Below are positions 62,444 to 64,000 of a stretch of 64,000 nt of DNA, piece after piece. Each line of letters opens with the position of its first letter. Within the stretch, counting starts at the first letter, position 1. The notes under the pieces were generated by a model that made no database searches, was not told the DNA's origin, and saw only the letters and a program-made list of their open reading frames with translations. Location: the NCBI GenBank assembly GCA_963693365.1, contig CAVNZM010000008.1, positions 2,294,001 to 2,358,000 on the forward strand, read 5' to 3'. The translations under genes were made by a program, and so were the position numbers. The DNA is from Amoebidium appalachense. Lineage: Eukaryota; Ichthyosporea.

Positions 62444-64000
62444 AACAACAAAAAAAAGAAAGAAAGAAAGAAAGGCGCCGTTTAGGCGCACAGGATAATG
62501 TCCATTCGGGGGAGAAACCGAACGCCCCAACACGTGCTTGAGCGCGGCGCCGAGTTTTTTCTGGCCGGGAATTCTTCTGTCGATGTTGTTTGCAGCGGCC
62601 CAGCGCCGCAGCAGCGCAACAAACGTCGTGGTTGTCATGTACATACCCTCGTAGTCATCCCAATCCTCGCACACCTCCTCGCGCCTCCCCATGTCGTGGA
62701 AGAACTCATACTCAACCGGAAGGGGGTCTGTGAGGTCCTGAAGCCTGCGCTTGAGTCCGGTCATAGGCGGCAGAATGCGTACACGATCATTAAGGTCGAT
62801 CCGCATGAGGTAGTGGTAGAGATGCTCTAGCCCGGATGCATCTCCCTCGGTGTAGGCGGCTGCCAGCTCGTTGAAGTAGTCGTGATCCCCAACCCTGGCA
62901 GGGGATACCTCCATGCACGCGTAGCGGCGGTCTGTCCGGGACACGGGAATGGGGTGCTCCTCGTTGCTGAGCAGGATCCAGCGCTCACACGACTTGATGG
63001 TAGTAACGGGCAGTCCCTTTCTCTCCATGGACATCCTGTCGTCCGTGATGAGTGTCTTGAGGTGGTTGGGGATGCGGTGACTCTTGCCATAGGTGACCTA
63101 TGGAAACAGGACGTGTTAGCATGATCTGCTTCATATGAATCTACACCCCCACCCCCCAAACAACATATGCATGCACTTCCAGTGTGTGCATCCGAGCATG
63201 GCGCGCGTGTGTGTAGCGCTTCTAAAGAGATGGGTCTTGGGCGCTTCTGCATGTGTGTGTGTGCGCTAATCCAATTAGCACACAGGCTTCTCACCTCGTT
63301 ACACAGGACCAGCAGCTTGAACGAATAGCCCTCATTGAACCTCGTGTCGATCCGGTGCTCGTTCTCGACGGTGCCAACCAGGTGCATGCCTAGCATCTGC
63401 TTGATGATCGTGCAGAACACATCCTTGCCTGTGCCCTCAATGGAGCGCAGCAGCAACCCGCACTGGGGCTTGCGCTCCGGCACCTGGACAAGGTGAGCGA
63501 GCCACTGCATCAGGAAGTCGAACAAGCGCTCGTCGCGGTTGCAGATGATGTACTTGGTGTGGTAGAGGAAGCGCTGCAGTTTCTCTTCCTCGATTTCAAA
63601 GTTCTCGCGGTAGCGAAAGCGAAAACCTGGAAACATGTTGAAAACGCGGTTGAGGCTGTGCAAGTAGATGTCCCTGCGCACACCGGTTCTTGGCTCGGGG
63701 TCGGAGGGGTCGAAGACAAGATGGGCATAGGTGAGCCGGCGGCCACTGGAGAGGTAAAGGGTGCCGCGCAGGGGTGGCTGGGGGTCCCCGTCTTCGTTTG
63801 GGGGCTGTGGAAACTCAAAGGCCTCGAGAAATACGCGGACCTGGTCACGTGTCTTGAGCTCAAACGTAACAGGGAGGCCGTCGATGTTGCGCGTTTTGTG
63901 GATGAATGCATTGGGGGTTGCTACATAGGCAATGTGCTTGCTGATGTAGTCGCACACCTCTTGTTCGCTCCATGCATGTCTGCTCCTGCACACATCGGGA
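62345..64000 (-). CDS. D5-like superfamily 3 helicase (DUF5906 type), partial
   Basis: The reading frame enters at the window edge and runs 63993-63295, then after a 197 bp GT-AG intron continues from 63097. The first part has conserved pre-helicase blocks (FNMFPGFRFRY, LFDFLMQWLAHLVQ), then Walker A RSIEGTGKD and Walker B-like LLVLCNE at the intron. The second part has HRIPNHLKTLITDD (motif C region), then WILLSNEEHPIPV and DRRYACMEV (arginine-finger region), and a C-terminal winged-helix-like piece (FVALLRRWAAANN, then RRIPGQKKLGAAL). This is the helicase found with primase domains in virophages, Polinton-like viruses and giant viruses of protists. The frame runs into a (GAAA)n and poly-C tract near 62473, so the last coding residues are uncertain and the printed end is only the next stop. 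The N-terminus and any primase domain lie outside the window. It may be an endogenous viral gene or one taken over by the host. Confidence 0.8.

Overview
The window is nuclear DNA of an intron-rich eukaryote, probably a unicellular one. Genes are split by GT-AG introns, some promoters carry TATA and CCAAT boxes, and introns and spacers are packed with poly-C/poly-G, (CA)n/(GT)n and (CT)n tracts. The protein set (flotillin-2 type flotillin, BTG/Tob, a fungal-like bZIP, rolling-stone-like membrane proteins) would suit a unicellular relative of animals or fungi, but that placement is inference.

Left third (1-25.7 kb): the 3' part of an ankyrin-repeat gene ending in a membrane anchor (+), then a six-exon bZIP transcription factor (+). 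Next come three related copies of a multi-pass membrane gene (rolling-stone-like): A and B on -, C on +. All three carry disabling lesions. A small secreted cysteine-rich protein gene follows (+).

Middle (27-48 kb): a - strand gene has a short first exon encoding part of a zinc-cluster-like motif and a 651-codon disordered P/Q-rich last exon. A complete 15-exon flotillin gene (+) spans 12.6 kb for only 440 codons; its introns hold a 250 bp hairpin, a three-unit G/T minisatellite and an ACGT-rich minisatellite.

Right third (48-64 kb): an intronless BTG/Tob gene (-), a CRE-plus-TATA promoter with at most a small ORF behind it, a large exon of an unidentified charged nuclear-type protein (-), a four-exon membrane-anchored alpha/beta hydrolase (+), and at the edge a D5-like superfamily 3 helicase (-) of the kind carried by virophages, Polinton-like viruses and giant viruses, here with an intron.

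The most unusual signal is a short interspersed repeat family (about 140 bp when complete) that ends in a poly-C tract. About a dozen copies are visible, and every one lies in the sense orientation of the gene that holds it. At least one poly-C tail serves as the polypyrimidine tract of a 3' splice site. Three otherwise convincing genes each carry one apparent frameshift, at least one of them in a homopolymer, so consensus sequence error must be kept in mind.
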